From: Actinomadura mexicana
GTDB lineage: Bacteria > Actinomycetota > Actinomycetes > Streptosporangiales > Streptosporangiaceae
Length of the DNA: 64,000 nt
Reading direction: 5' to 3'
Assembly (NCBI RefSeq): GCF_900188105.1
Contig: NZ_FZNP01000011.1
Location: forward strand, 62,001 to 126,000
Of this stretch, positions 34,742 to 43,296 are shown one piece after another; position 1 is the stretch's first letter, and each line of letters opens with the position of its first letter. Below the pieces are notes generated by a model, which did not search any database, was not told the origin of the DNA, and worked only from the letters and a program-made list of their open reading frames with translations. The position numbers were made by a program, and so were the translations under genes.

Positions 34742-35608
34742 ATGTCCGATCCGATCATCGTCGGAGCCGACGGCTCCGTCCCGTCCGACCGGGCCGTGGC
34801 CTGGGCCGCCGACGAGGCCGCCCGGTACGGGCGCCCCCTGAAGGTCTTGCACGCGGTGGAGCGGTGGGGATTCGACGTCCCGCTCAACACCGCCCCCGGC
34901 GAGGTGGTCTCGCTGTCGCGGGAGGGCGAGGAGGTGCTGACCGCCGCCGAGCGCGTCGCGCACGCCCGGCGCCCGGAGCTGCCGGTGCGCGCGGAACTGG
35001 CGTCCGCGCGCACCGTCCGGGCGCTGGCCGACCATTCCGAGGAGGCGTTCGAGCTGGTGGTGGGCTGCCGCGGTCTGGGCGGGTTCGCGGGCCTGGTCCT
35101 CGGCTCGGTCGGGCTGGGCGCGGTCCGCCACGCCGCCTGCCCGGTCGTGGTGGTGCGAGGCGAACCCGCCGCCGAGCGCCGCGAGATCGCCGTGGGCGTC
35201 GGCCTCGGCGACGACTCCGCAGCCCTGGAGTACGCGTTCCGGGCCGCCGCGGCGCGGGAGGCCAGGCTCCGCGTCGTGCACGCCTGGCCGTTCGGGGCGC
35301 GGCGGGACGAGCCCGGAGAGGGCCTCGACGCCCGCGGCGCCGAGGAGCGGGCCCGGTGGCGCGTCATCGATGCGCACGCGCCGATGCGCAAGCGCTTCCC
35401 CGGCGTGGAGGTGGTGGAGGACATCGTCCAGGACAACCCCGCCGCCGCGCTCGTCGCCACGTCCCGCGAGGTCGACCTGGTGGTCGCCGGCTCGCACCCG
35501 CGCGAGGGGCTGACCGTGCCGCGCAGGCGCGCGGTGACGCACGGGCTCCTCCACCATGCGCACTGCCCGGTCGCCGTCGTCCCCGCCGCAGGCGTCCCCG
35601 CACCATGA
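34742..35608 (+). CDS. Tandem-domain universal stress protein
   Basis: A 288-residue protein with two USP domains. Domain 1 opens with IIVGADGSVPSDRAVAWAAD and keeps a full ATP-binding loop (G-2x-G-9x-G-S in VVGCRGLGGFAGLVLGSVG). Domain 2 (from REIAVGVGLGDDSAALEYAF) has lost that loop (VVAGSHPREGLTVPRRRA). Such tandem USPs are prominent members of the mycobacterial DosR regulon. It begins after an AGAGGAG site, 52 bp past the stress-protein remnant, and ends at 10-bp tandem repeats and a hairpin. Confidence 0.9.
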   Translation: MSDPIIVGADGSVPSDRAVAWAADEAARYGRPLKVLHAVERWGFDVPLNTAPGEVVSLSREGEEVLTAAERVAHARRPELPVRAELASARTVRALADHSEEAFELVVGCRGLGGFAGLVLGSVGLGAVRHAACPVVVVRGEPAAERREIAVGVGLGDDSAALEYAFRAAAAREARLRVVHAWPFGARRDEPGEGLDARGAEERARWRVIDAHAPMRKRFPGVEVVEDIVQDNPAAALVATSREVDLVVAGSHPREGLTVPRRRAVTHGLLHHAHCPVAVVPAAGVPAP

Positions 35609-35614
35609 GCGGAC

Positions 35615-35654
35615 ACCGACATGGACCGACATAGACCGACATGAACCGACATGG
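35615..35654. repeat. Four tandem 10-bp repeats
   Basis: Four head-to-tail copies of ACCGACATGG (copies 2 and 3 differ in the last two bases: AG and GA) directly follow the stop codon of the universal stress protein and precede the hairpin terminator. The unit is close to one helical turn. Confidence 0.85.
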
Positions 35655-35669
35655 ACGCCGCATCGCCAG

Positions 35670-35692
35670 GGCCCGGCAGTCGCCGGGCCTTT
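35670..35692 (+). terminator. Rho-independent-type terminator
   Basis: Eight-base stem GGCCCGGC / GCCGGGCC with a 4-base loop (AGTC), followed by TTT. It closes the universal stress protein transcription unit. Confidence 0.7.
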
Positions 35693-35752
35693 CGCGCTAG
35701 TCGGGCGGGTGCCGGGCGATGGACGGGCGGCGAGGACCGCCCCCGGCGCTGT

Positions 35753-36178
35753 TCAGGCGGCGGTCTCGCGGTCGCCGGCAGGGACCGCCCCGACGCGCTG
35801 GCCGGTGACCCGCCGGCAGGAGACGAGGATGAACTCCGCCCCCGTTCCGGCCGTCCAGGACCGGAGGGCTTCGCGGGCGCGTTCTCCGGGGTCGCGGACG
35901 ATCCGGGCCCGTCCGATGACGGTGACCGACCATCCGGTGCGGCCGGCGGCGTCCAGGTCGTCGGCCTGGAAGGCCACGATCGCGCCGCGGGTCGCGGTGA
36001 CCAGCCCGGAACCGCGCGGCACCGGGATGACCACGTCCTCGCCGTCGACGACGAAACCGACCGGCGCCACGGCGGGCAGCGCCTGTTCGGTGAAGACGAT
36101 CCGGCCGACGGCGGCCGTGCGCATGAGGCGCAGGCACTCCGCCCGGGTGAGGCCCGCCGCCCCGTCCGCGCTCCTCAT
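35753..36178 (-). CDS. Pyridoxamine-5'-phosphate-oxidase-like flavin-binding protein
   Basis: A 141-residue split-barrel protein of the PPOX/DUF group: TAAVGRIVFTEQALPAVAPV, then GFVVDGEDVVIP, and a central VAFQADDLDAAGRTGWSVTV. DosR-regulon members in mycobacteria (Rv3129-like) share this look; cofactor may be FMN or F420. I start at the ATG at 36178, five bases after a perfect AGGGAGG; an ATG 15 bp upstream would put that site inside the gene. It shares its upstream region, with one palindromic box, with the divergent universal stress protein gene. Confidence 0.85.
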   Translation of the reverse strand: MRSADGAAGLTRAECLRLMRTAAVGRIVFTEQALPAVAPVGFVVDGEDVVIPVPRGSGLVTATRGAIVAFQADDLDAAGRTGWSVTVIGRARIVRDPGERAREALRSWTAGTGAEFILVSCRRVTGQRVGAVPAGDRETAA

Positions 36179-36374
36179 GGCTTCCTCCCTCATGACTCCA
36201 TGCTCCGCGCCGCCCGCGCCGGGCGGGAGAGGGCCAAGGTCACATCGCCGGGCGCCGTCCGTCCCGTCCGGGCAGGGCCCTTCGAACGGTCCGGCTCAGC
36301 GATCGCCGAGGGCGGGCGCGGCTCCAGCCGCGGCGCGCCGCCCAGCCCGGCAGTACCGGACGACCCGGCGCGGG

Positions 36375-36388
36375 GGGACCTTCGGCCC
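36375..36388. promoter_or_regulatory. DosR-like palindromic box
   Basis: GGGACCTTCGGCCC, 67 bp before the universal stress protein start at 36456 and about 200 bp before the divergent PPOX-like gene. Confidence 0.65.
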
Positions 36389-36455
36389 CTGCCCCGCGGG
36401 TTCCGACCGGCCGAAACTGAAGTCGGGACCTCTGTTCGAGGAAGGGGCCGGACGG

Positions 36456-37343
36456 ATGGCGGCGCTGACGAGGGCTCAGAGGTCGAACGTCTTGTTCGGC
36501 TATGACGGGACCGAGGAGAACGAGCCCGCGCTGCGCTGGGCGGCGGAGGACGCGCGGCTGCGCGGGCTCGACCTGATGCTGTGCTACTGCTGGCACTGGC
36601 CGTACCCGAGCGGTCACGTGGACGCCGGCGTGCAGGCGGTGCTCCAGCGGGCGGGGGAGAACCTCCTGCGCAAGGGGGCGCGCCGCGCACGCGATCTGGG
36701 CGCGCGGGGGAAGGTGCGCACGCTGCTGAGGCGGGAGCCCGCCTGCGACACGCTGGTGGACGAGTCCAACGACGCGGAGCTGATCGTGGTCGGCTCGCCC
36801 GAGCGGCACCGGCTGCCCGCGGGCTCGACGGCGATGGAGCTCCCGGCGCGGACCCGCCGTCCCGTCGTCGCCGTCCGCGCCGCGGACGCCGGCCACGGCC
36901 TGGTGGTGGCCGGCGTCGACGCATCGGTGCACGCGGACGCGACGGTCGGCTTCGCCATCGAGGAGGCCGCGCTGCGCGAGTGCGACCTGCGCATCGTGCA
37001 CGGGGCGTGGGAGCCGGGCGCCGTGCCCGAGAGCGACCTGCCCCTGTTCGCCGACAAGGCCAGGCTGTTCCAGGCGCGGGCCGCGATGCTGGAGCGGGTC
37101 GTCCATCCCTGGCGGCGGCGGTACCCCGAGGTCCATGTGGACGTCTCGCTGCTGCTGGAGCGTCCCCGCGAGACGCTGCTGACCGCCGCCGACGGCGCCG
37201 ACCTGCTCGTGGTCGGCGACCGCGGCACCGGAAACCTGGATCCGCTGCTGCTGGGGGCGACCAGTTCGGCGCTGCTGCACCACGCCCCCTGCTCGGTCGC
37301 GATCGTCCCGTCGCCTGGGCACACCGCCCTGAGCGCCGCCTGA
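36456..37343 (+). CDS. Tandem-domain universal stress protein
   Basis: A 295-residue two-domain USP. Domain 1 starts NVLFGYDGTEENEPALRWAA with the CYCWHWPYPSGHVD stretch typical of this subgroup, but its nucleotide loop is degenerate (VVGSPERHRLPAGSTAM). Domain 2 keeps a near-complete loop (VVGDRGTGNLDPLLLGATS), with Ala-Thr in place of the final Ser. So the competent half is the second one, opposite to the neighbour at 34742. A palindromic box lies 67 bp upstream. The ATG follows a GGAAGGGGCCGG run. Confidence 0.9.
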   Translation: MAALTRAQRSNVLFGYDGTEENEPALRWAAEDARLRGLDLMLCYCWHWPYPSGHVDAGVQAVLQRAGENLLRKGARRARDLGARGKVRTLLRREPACDTLVDESNDAELIVVGSPERHRLPAGSTAMELPARTRRPVVAVRAADAGHGLVVAGVDASVHADATVGFAIEEAALRECDLRIVHGAWEPGAVPESDLPLFADKARLFQARAAMLERVVHPWRRRYPEVHVDVSLLLERPRETLLTAADGADLLVVGDRGTGNLDPLLLGATSSALLHHAPCSVAIVPSPGHTALSAA

Positions 37344-37385
37344 GGGGGTGCCCCCCACCGGCCGTTCGGGCGTCGCCCGCCAGGA

Positions 37386-37910
37386 TCAGTCGGGGCCGAT
37401 GTTGCTCCGGCCCGGGTGCGGTGGCGGCGTCTCGCGGGGGAGGACTGGCTCGATCCGGTACAGGGACGGCATGCCCCCGGTCCGCGCCGGGATCTCGCGG
37501 TGCACCCCGGCGAGGGCGCAGATCAGGTCCCGTGCGGTGACGAGGCCCGCCAGGGCGCCGTGCTCGTCCGTCACCGCCACGTAGTCCCTGTCGCACTCCA
37601 GCATGGCCAGGGCCGCCTCGGCGACGGTGGCCGACGGGCGGACCGTCGCGGGCGGCGGGGACGGCAGGAGGGTCGTGACGGGGCGGCGGGCCTCGCGGGG
37701 AACGGCGGCGTTCCAGGACGAGGTGAGGGTCTGGGCGTCCAGGACCCCGAGGAAGCCGCCCTCGACGTCCGCGACGGGCAGGTGGTGGATCTCGGCCCGG
37801 CACATCAGCTCCCAGGCCATGATCACCGACTCGTCCGCGGCGATGGTGAGCAGGTCGCGGCTCATCAGCTCGGCGACGGCGCGCTGCTCCAGCGGTGGGC
37901 TCGACGTCAT
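37386..37910 (-). CDS. CBS-domain protein (Hrp1-like)
   Basis: A 174-residue protein made of two CBS modules: AVAELMSRDLLTIAADESVIMAWELM with IHHLPVADVEGGFLGVL, and ATVRPSATVAEAALAMLECDRDYVAVTDEHGALAGLVTARDL. It resembles the DosR-regulated hypoxic response protein 1 of mycobacteria (143 residues), with a proline-rich C-terminal extension. CBS pairs bind adenosine nucleotides; here it may sense energy state for the ATPase encoded just upstream, whose stop codon overlaps this start (ATGA). That functional link is inferred. Confidence 0.88.
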   Translation of the reverse strand: MTSSPPLEQRAVAELMSRDLLTIAADESVIMAWELMCRAEIHHLPVADVEGGFLGVLDAQTLTSSWNAAVPREARRPVTTLLPSPPPATVRPSATVAEAALAMLECDRDYVAVTDEHGALAGLVTARDLICALAGVHREIPARTGGMPSLYRIEPVLPRETPPPHPGRSNIGPD

Positions 37911-40630
37911 GGCTCCTCCTCCGGGCCGGGCGGCCCGCCTTCGGCTCCGGACTCCTGCCGGGAGCCGGCCGCCGGCCGGGGCGAACGTCCCCCGCCTCCG
38001 TGCCGGAGGGCCGGATCGGCGCGCCGCTGGACGTACTTGAGAATTTCGATCACCACGTAGGAGACGGCGGCGATGACGACGATGCGCGCCCAGGCGCCGG
38101 CGCCGAGCGGGGCGGAGTGGAACAGCTCGTTCATGAACGGGGCGTAGGTGTAGAGCGCCTGGATGGCGATGAGGGCCAGGACGCCGGCGCCGACCCAGTG
38201 GTTGCGGCGGACGCCGTGCCACAGCAGCGGCCGGTCCAGCGACAGGCAGTTGAAGAGGTAGGTGAGCAGCGTCAGCGCGAAGACGTTGACGACGATCGTC
38301 TGCGCGACCTGCGGGGCGGCGCCGTGGGCGCGTTCCCAGTGCTGGAGGCCGAACGCGCCGGCGAGCAGGATCGCCGAGACCACCAGGATGCGCAGCGTCA
38401 TCGCGCGGGTGAGCAGCGGCAGGGACGGGTCGCGGGGCGGGCGGCGCATGATGTGCTCGTCCTTCGGCTCGACGGAGAACGGCAGGCCGAGCACGAGCAC
38501 CGCGGTCATGTTCAGCCAGAGGACCTGCAGCGGCAGGACGGGCAGCGCCGTGCCCGCGACGATCGCGGCGACCAGCACGAGCCCGAGCCCGATGTTGGAC
38601 GGCAGCGCCCAGACGATGAACTTCACCAGGTTGTCGAAGACGCCGCGCCCCTCCTCGACGGCCTTCTCGATCGAGGCGAAGTCGTCGCCGGTGAGGACCA
38701 TGTCGGCCGACTCCTTGGCGGCGTCGGTGCCGGAGCGCCCCATGGCGACGCCGATGTCGGCCTGCTTGAGGGCGGGCGCGTCGTTGACCCCGTCCCCGGT
38801 CATCGCGATGACGTGCCCGCGGTCCTGCAGGATCCGCACGAGGCGGAGCTTCTGCTCGGGGGAGACGCGGGCGAAGACGGTGGTGGCCTGGACGCGTTCG
38901 GCGGAGACGCCGCCGGTGAGCTCGGCTCCCGTCATCACCTCGCCGTGCAGCCCGACGCGGGTTCCGACGGCGCGCGCGGTGGCGGCGTGGTCACCCGTGA
39001 TCATCTTGACGTTGACGCCGGCGTCGTGGCAGGTCCGGACGGCCCGGGCGGCGTCCTCGCGGGGAGGGTCGAGCATGGCCTGCAGGCCGAGGAAGGTCAG
39101 CGGGGGCGGCTCGTCCAGACCGGGGCCGCCGGCGCGTCCCCGGGCGAAGGCCAGCACGCGCAGCGCCTGGCCGCCGTAGTCCTCGGCGCGCGCGGTGACC
39201 GCCGCACGGTCGAGCGGGACGGGCGCGCCGTCCGGACCGGCGGCGTCCTCGCACAGCTCCAGGATCCGCTCGACGGGGCCCTTGACGTAGACGGCGCCGT
39301 CCTGGTGAAGGGTGGCCATGTAGCGGCGTTCGGCGGTGAACGGCAGCGTGGCCACGCGGTCCGAAACGCCGTCGAGGCCGGCCTTGGCCGCGCTGGTCAG
39401 CAGGGCTCCTTCGGTCGGGTCCCCGGTGATGTGCCAGCCGTCCCCCCGGTGCAGCTGCGCGTCGTTGCAGCCGAGGCCGGCCAGCAGCGTCTCCGTGAGC
39501 GCGGGGTGGGCCGCGGGGTCGACCTCCCGGCCGTCCTGCCGGATCGTCCCGGTGGGCGCGTAGCCGGTGCCGGTGACGGTGTAGTCGCGCCCGCCGGCGG
39601 TGACGGCGGTGACGGTCATCTGGTTCTGGGTGAGGGTGCCGGTCTTGTCGGTGCAGATGACGGTGGTGCTTCCCAGCGTCTCGACCGCGGGCAGGTGCCG
39701 GACGATCGCGCCGCGGCCGACCATGCGGGAGACGCCGAGCGCGAGGGTGATCGTGACGACCGCGGGCAGCCCCTCGGGGATCGCGCCGACCGCGAGGGCG
39801 ACCGCCGCGGTGAGCATCTCGCTCGCGCCGCGCCCGCGGAGCACGCCGATGAGGAAGGTCAGCACGGCCAGCGCCAGGATCGCCACCGTCACGATCTTGC
39901 TGAAGTGGGTGATCTTGCGGGTGAGGGGCGTCTGGACCGTGCCGGTGCCCTGCACCAGCCGGTGGATGCCGCCGAGCTCGGTGTCCGCGCCGGTCGCCAC
40001 CACCAGCCCCGCGGCGCTTCCGGCCGTCGCCAGCGTGCCGGAGAAGGCCATGCCGGTGCGGTCGGCGAGGGCGGCCTCGTCCTGCGCCGCGGTGTCCTTG
40101 GCGACGGGCACCGACTCGCCGGTGAGCGCCGACTCGTCCGCGGCGAACTCGTCGGCGCGCAGCAGCCGCAGGTCGGCCGGGACCTTGTCGCCGGCCTCCA
40201 GCCTGACCAGGTCGCCGCGCACCAGCCCGGCCGACGGCACGCGCCGGGCCGCGCCGTCCCGGACGACGAGCGCCGCGGTCTGGGCCATGGCGGCCAGGGC
40301 GCCCAGCGCCTTCTCCGCGCGCGACTCCTGCACGAATCCGACGACGGCGTTGACGACGACCACACCGAGGATCACCAGCGCGTCAACGTGCTCGCCGAGC
40401 AGTCCGGTCACCGCCGCCGACACCAGCAGCACGTAGATCAGCGGACTGTTGAACTGCAGGAGGAACCGCACGACGGGGCTGCGCCCGCGCGCGGCGGGCA
40501 GCGTGTTGGGCCCGTCCCGCTCCAGCCGTCGCGCCGCCTCGTCGGAGGCCAGTCCGTCGGCGGCGTCGCCGCCGAACTCGCGCACGACGTCCTCGGCCGT
40601 CCTGCGGTAGGGCGCCGGAGCCGTCGTCAT
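37907..40630 (-). CDS. ctpF: Type II cation-transporting P-type ATPase (CtpF-like)
   Basis: A 907-residue P-type ATPase, nearly the length of mycobacterial CtpF. It has an N-terminal cation-ATPase domain (from about residue 10), actuator DESALTGESVPVAKD, helix-4 ion site VGAIPEGLPAVVTI, phosphorylation motif VICTDKTGTLTQNQM, nucleotide domain (FTAERRYMATLHQDGAVYVKGP), hinge MTGDGVNDAPALKQADIGVAM and four to six C-terminal helices. The PEGLP helix 4 puts it in the calcium/sodium-type class. The C-terminal ~30 residues are glycine/proline-rich. The ATG at 40630 lies downstream of a palindromic box and a 15-bp repeat. It is coupled to the CBS gene. Confidence 0.9.
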   Translation of the reverse strand: MTTAPAPYRRTAEDVVREFGGDAADGLASDEAARRLERDGPNTLPAARGRSPVVRFLLQFNSPLIYVLLVSAAVTGLLGEHVDALVILGVVVVNAVVGFVQESRAEKALGALAAMAQTAALVVRDGAARRVPSAGLVRGDLVRLEAGDKVPADLRLLRADEFAADESALTGESVPVAKDTAAQDEAALADRTGMAFSGTLATAGSAAGLVVATGADTELGGIHRLVQGTGTVQTPLTRKITHFSKIVTVAILALAVLTFLIGVLRGRGASEMLTAAVALAVGAIPEGLPAVVTITLALGVSRMVGRGAIVRHLPAVETLGSTTVICTDKTGTLTQNQMTVTAVTAGGRDYTVTGTGYAPTGTIRQDGREVDPAAHPALTETLLAGLGCNDAQLHRGDGWHITGDPTEGALLTSAAKAGLDGVSDRVATLPFTAERRYMATLHQDGAVYVKGPVERILELCEDAAGPDGAPVPLDRAAVTARAEDYGGQALRVLAFARGRAGGPGLDEPPPLTFLGLQAMLDPPREDAARAVRTCHDAGVNVKMITGDHAATARAVGTRVGLHGEVMTGAELTGGVSAERVQATTVFARVSPEQKLRLVRILQDRGHVIAMTGDGVNDAPALKQADIGVAMGRSGTDAAKESADMVLTGDDFASIEKAVEEGRGVFDNLVKFIVWALPSNIGLGLVLVAAIVAGTALPVLPLQVLWLNMTAVLVLGLPFSVEPKDEHIMRRPPRDPSLPLLTRAMTLRILVVSAILLAGAFGLQHWERAHGAAPQVAQTIVVNVFALTLLTYLFNCLSLDRPLLWHGVRRNHWVGAGVLALIAIQALYTYAPFMNELFHSAPLGAGAWARIVVIAAVSYVVIEILKYVQRRADPALRHGGGGRSPRPAAGSRQESGAEGGPPGPEEEP

Positions 40631-40653
40631 CGCGGCCCGCGGCCCCGGCCGCC

Positions 40654-40690
40654 GGGGTCGGCGACCGCGGGGTCGGCGACCGCGGGGTCG
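40654..40690. repeat. 15-bp tandem repeat in the leader of the P-type ATPase gene
   Basis: Two full copies plus a 7-base partial third copy of GGGGTCGGCGACCGC, each containing the small inverted repeat GTCGgCGAC, lie 24-60 bp upstream of the ATPase start codon. Confidence 0.75.
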
Positions 40691-40754
40691 CAGCGAACGT
40701 TCATCGTCGCACCTCCTGCCGCACCAGCTTGGCCGCACGCGGCGGTCGGGGTCA

Positions 40755-40768
40755 GGGCCGAAGGTCCC
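40755..40768. promoter_or_regulatory. DosR-like palindromic box
   Basis: GGGCCGAAGGTCCC, the reverse complement of the 36375 copy, 125 bp before the P-type ATPase start at 40630. Confidence 0.65.
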
Positions 40769-40897
40769 GGTGTCGGCGGACCCGCGCCTCTGACATCCCG
40801 GCCGTGGCGGACGCGAGCCCGTGGGCGCGGGTGGCCTCGTCCGTGGTGCGAGAAGCCTGGCCCGACCGCCCCCCCAGGGACCCGGCCGGGCCAGGGT

Positions 40898-41587
40898 TCA
40901 GTCGCGCCCTTGCCTGGACTGGGCGCCGTCGGCCTTGAGCTGCGCTGCCAGCGCGGCGGCCTGGGTGCGGCGGCTCATGCCGAGCTTGGCGAAGATGTTC
41001 GAGATGTAGTTCTTGACCGTCTTCTCGGCCAGGAAGAGGCGCTCACCGATCTGCCGGTTGGTCAGGCCCTCCCCGATGAGCTCCAGGATGTGGCGCTCCT
41101 GCTCGGTCAGGCCCTTGAGCGGGTCGCTCCTCTCCTGGCGGGTGCGGAGCCGCTGGAGCATGCGGGCCGTGCTGCGGGGATCGAGCAGGGACTGCCCGGT
41201 CGCGACGGTGCGGACGGCGCCGACGAGGTCCGAGCCGTGGATCTGCTTGAGGACGTAGCCGGCCGCTCCCGCCATGACCGCCTCGAACAGGGCGTCGTCA
41301 TCGTCGAAGGAGGTCAGCATCAGGCAGGCCAGCTCCGGCAGCCGGGAGCGCAGTTCGCGGCAGACGCTCACACCGTCCCCGTCGGGCAGCCGGACGTCCA
41401 GGACGGCCACGTCGGGCCGGACTGCCGGGATCCGCGCCAGCGCCTCGGCCGCGGTGCCGGCCTCGCCGATGACGTCGATGTCGTCCTCGGCGGACAGCAG
41501 CGCGGCGACGCCGCGGCGGACGACCTCGTGGTCGTCCATCAGAAAGACCCGGATCGTCCCCGCGTTCCCTGGCGTCTGGGCGGTCAT
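40898..41587 (-). CDS. devR: DevR/DosR-like response regulator
   Basis: A 229-residue NarL-family regulator that closely resembles mycobacterial DosR throughout: VFLMDDHEVVRRGVAALL, phospho-Asp64 in DVAVLDVRLPDGDGV, AGAAGYVLKQIHGSDLVGAV, then DPLKGLTEQERHILELIGEG and the recognition region FLAEKTVKNYISNIFAKLGM, with RRTQAAALAAQLK at the end. DosR activates the hypoxia/nitric-oxide dormancy regulon by binding palindromic boxes. Two boxes lie 89 and 132 bp upstream, shared with the divergent nitroreductase. The DevS-like kinase is encoded 1.7 kb away, not in the same operon. Confidence 0.92.
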   Translation of the reverse strand: MTAQTPGNAGTIRVFLMDDHEVVRRGVAALLSAEDDIDVIGEAGTAAEALARIPAVRPDVAVLDVRLPDGDGVSVCRELRSRLPELACLMLTSFDDDDALFEAVMAGAAGYVLKQIHGSDLVGAVRTVATGQSLLDPRSTARMLQRLRTRQERSDPLKGLTEQERHILELIGEGLTNRQIGERLFLAEKTVKNYISNIFAKLGMSRRTQAAALAAQLKADGAQSRQGRD

Positions 41588-41675
41588 GGCTCTCGTTTCC
41601 TCGGTCCGGTGGCGACGGAATGGACGCTACCCCGCCGCGGGGCCTCCCCCCAGCCAGCGGACGTCCCCCGCGGGC

Positions 41676-41689
41676 GGGACCAACGTCCC
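41676..41689. promoter_or_regulatory. DosR-like palindromic box
   Basis: GGGACCAACGTCCC, 89 bp before the devR-like start; pairs with the copy at 41719 (43 bp apart, about four helical turns). Confidence 0.65.
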
Positions 41690-41718
41690 GGACCGACGCG
41701 TCCCCGTGCCCCCAGGGA

Positions 41719-41732
41719 CGGACCTTCGGCCC
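41719..41732. promoter_or_regulatory. DosR-like palindromic box
   Basis: CGGACCTTCGGCCC, 53 bp before the nitroreductase start at 41786. Confidence 0.62.
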
Positions 41733-41785
41733 TGCCGCGGGTGCGGGGATCGCTGGTGGGGTGGAGGACGAGGGAAGGAGCGTTC

Positions 41786-42790
41786 ATGCAAACCAGGTAC
41801 AGGACTTCCGCGGACATCGCGGACGACATGCGGCGTGCCGTCGAGGACGCCCTGTGGGCGCCGTCGGTGCACAACACCCAGCCGTGGCGGTTCGGCGTGC
41901 GCGGCTCGCGCGTCAGCCTGCGCGCCGACCCGGACCGCCGCCTGGGCGTCGCGGACCCGATGGGCCGGGAGATGCTGATCAGCTGCGGCGCAGCGCTGTA
42001 CAACCTCCGGCTGTCGCTGCGGGCGCAGGGCTACGACCCCGTCCTTCGGCTGCTGCCCGATCCGGACCGGCCGCACCTGCTCGCCGACGTGGTCCTGGAA
42101 CCCGACGAGCCGGCGGACGGGCATACCCTGCGGGAGCACACGCAGATCCGGCGCCGGCGCAGCCATCGGGGCGCGTTCCGTCCCGAGACCGTCCCCGCCG
42201 GGGTCCTCACGGCCATGCGGTACGACGTCGAGCGCGAGGGGGCCCGGCTGATCGAGGCGGTCGACTCCCACGTCAAGGGCGCCCTGGCGGCCCTGACCGA
42301 CGCGGCCGAGCACCTCCAGCGCCGCACCCCCGCGTACTCCACGGAGATCGGCCGCTGGGCGCCCTCGCCGAGGACGGCCCGGAAGGACGGCGTCCAGGAA
42401 GGCGCCTACCCCAGGCGGACTTCCGAGACCAGCCCGCACTTCCCCGCCCGCGACTTCGCGCGCGGCCAGGGCTGGGGCGCCGAGCCCGTGCACCCGGAGG
42501 GGACGGCGGCGGGGGTGGCGCTGCTCCTGGTCTCCGACGGCGACGGGCCCGCCGACTGGCTGCGCACGGGCCAGGCGCTGCAACGGGCGCTGCTGAGGGC
42601 GGCCGAGAGCGACCTGGCGGCCGCCTTCCACACCCAGGCGCTCGAAGTGCCGGAACTGCGCGCCTTCATCCGCACCCACTTCTGCCGGGACGCCTACCCG
42701 CAGATGCTCCTGCGCGTCGGCGCACCGGAGGGCGAGGGGCTGGACACGGTCCGCCGGGCCGTCGCCGACGTCATGATCGTGGAGCCCTGA
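41786..42790 (+). CDS. Acg-family nitroreductase-like protein
   Basis: A 334-residue member of the Acg group (Rv2032/Rv3131/Rv3127 of mycobacteria), recognised by VEDALWAPSVHNTQPWRFGV near the start, CGAALYNLRLSLRAQGYDP, RRRRSHRGAF and the final DAYPQMLLRVG. It keeps a nitroreductase fold, but Acg proteins are described as having a covered flavin site and possibly sequestering FMN; whether this one is catalytic is open. It starts after AGGGAAGGAG with a palindromic box 53 bp upstream, divergent from devR. Its last 20 bases overlap the convergent PPOX gene. Confidence 0.9.
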   Translation: MQTRYRTSADIADDMRRAVEDALWAPSVHNTQPWRFGVRGSRVSLRADPDRRLGVADPMGREMLISCGAALYNLRLSLRAQGYDPVLRLLPDPDRPHLLADVVLEPDEPADGHTLREHTQIRRRRSHRGAFRPETVPAGVLTAMRYDVEREGARLIEAVDSHVKGALAALTDAAEHLQRRTPAYSTEIGRWAPSPRTARKDGVQEGAYPRRTSETSPHFPARDFARGQGWGAEPVHPEGTAAGVALLLVSDGDGPADWLRTGQALQRALLRAAESDLAAAFHTQALEVPELRAFIRTHFCRDAYPQMLLRVGAPEGEGLDTVRRAVADVMIVEP

Positions 42791-43205
42791 CCGGGACACG
42801 GTCGGGGATGCGGCGGCCGGTGACGAGCCGGGGCCGCACGACGATGAACTGGTCGTGCTCGCCCGGCGCCCAGCTGCGCAGCGGGAGCGCGGAGAGCCGG
42901 GCGATCTCGCCGGGCTCGGTGACACGGTGGGCGGGACCGACGGTGACCACCGACCAGCCCCGGCCGGCGTCCGCGTCGATGTCGTCGATCTCGAAGGCGA
43001 CGATCGTGTCGGAGGCGGCGGTGGCCAGGCGCGAGGCCGATGAGGTCTTCACCACGATGAACTCGCCGTCGAAGACGAAGTTGACCGGTTGCACGGTGGG
43101 CAGCGCCTGAAGGGTGAACACGATCCGGCCGATCGTCGATCGGCGGAGCAGGGCCCGGCATTCCCCGTCGTCGAGGATCTCCATGCCGCTGTGATCGAGG
43201 TGCAT
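42771..43205 (-). CDS. Pyridoxamine-5'-phosphate-oxidase-like flavin-binding protein
   Basis: A 144-residue paralogue of the protein at 35753: RRSTIGRIVFTLQALPTVQP, then VNFVFDGEFIVVKTSSASRL, IVAFEIDDIDADAGRGWSVV and LRSWAPGEHDQFIVVRPRLV. The same general split barrel, so probably FMN or F420 binding. It is divergent from the devS-like gene, and a palindromic box lies 37 bp upstream of its start, midway between the two. Convergent with the Acg-like gene. An alternative start at the internal ATG (MEILDDGECRALL) would shorten it by seven residues. Confidence 0.85.
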   Translation of the reverse strand: MHLDHSGMEILDDGECRALLRRSTIGRIVFTLQALPTVQPVNFVFDGEFIVVKTSSASRLATAASDTIVAFEIDDIDADAGRGWSVVTVGPAHRVTEPGEIARLSALPLRSWAPGEHDQFIVVRPRLVTGRRIPDRVPVRAPRS

Positions 43206-43241
43206 GCCCCCCAGCGTGAGGCACAGGTGATCCGGCCCACA

Positions 43242-43255
43242 GGGTCTAAGGTCCC
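43242..43255. promoter_or_regulatory. DosR-like palindromic box
   Basis: GGGTCTAAGGTCCC, centrally placed between the divergent PPOX gene (37 bp) and devS-like gene (41 bp). Confidence 0.62.
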
Positions 43256-43296
43256 TGACCTGACTTCTCCCCCCGGGCAGGGGTAATACTGGGTCT

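Noticed and set aside
40881..40890. CCCGGCCGGG palindrome downstream of devR as a terminator
   Set aside because: It has no loop and is likely to arise by chance at this GC content.
37895..42790. 1631-codon + strand frame ending in the nitroreductase
   Set aside because: Only the last 334 codons from 41786 are real. The rest is antisense to the CBS, ATPase and devR-like genes and is low-complexity.
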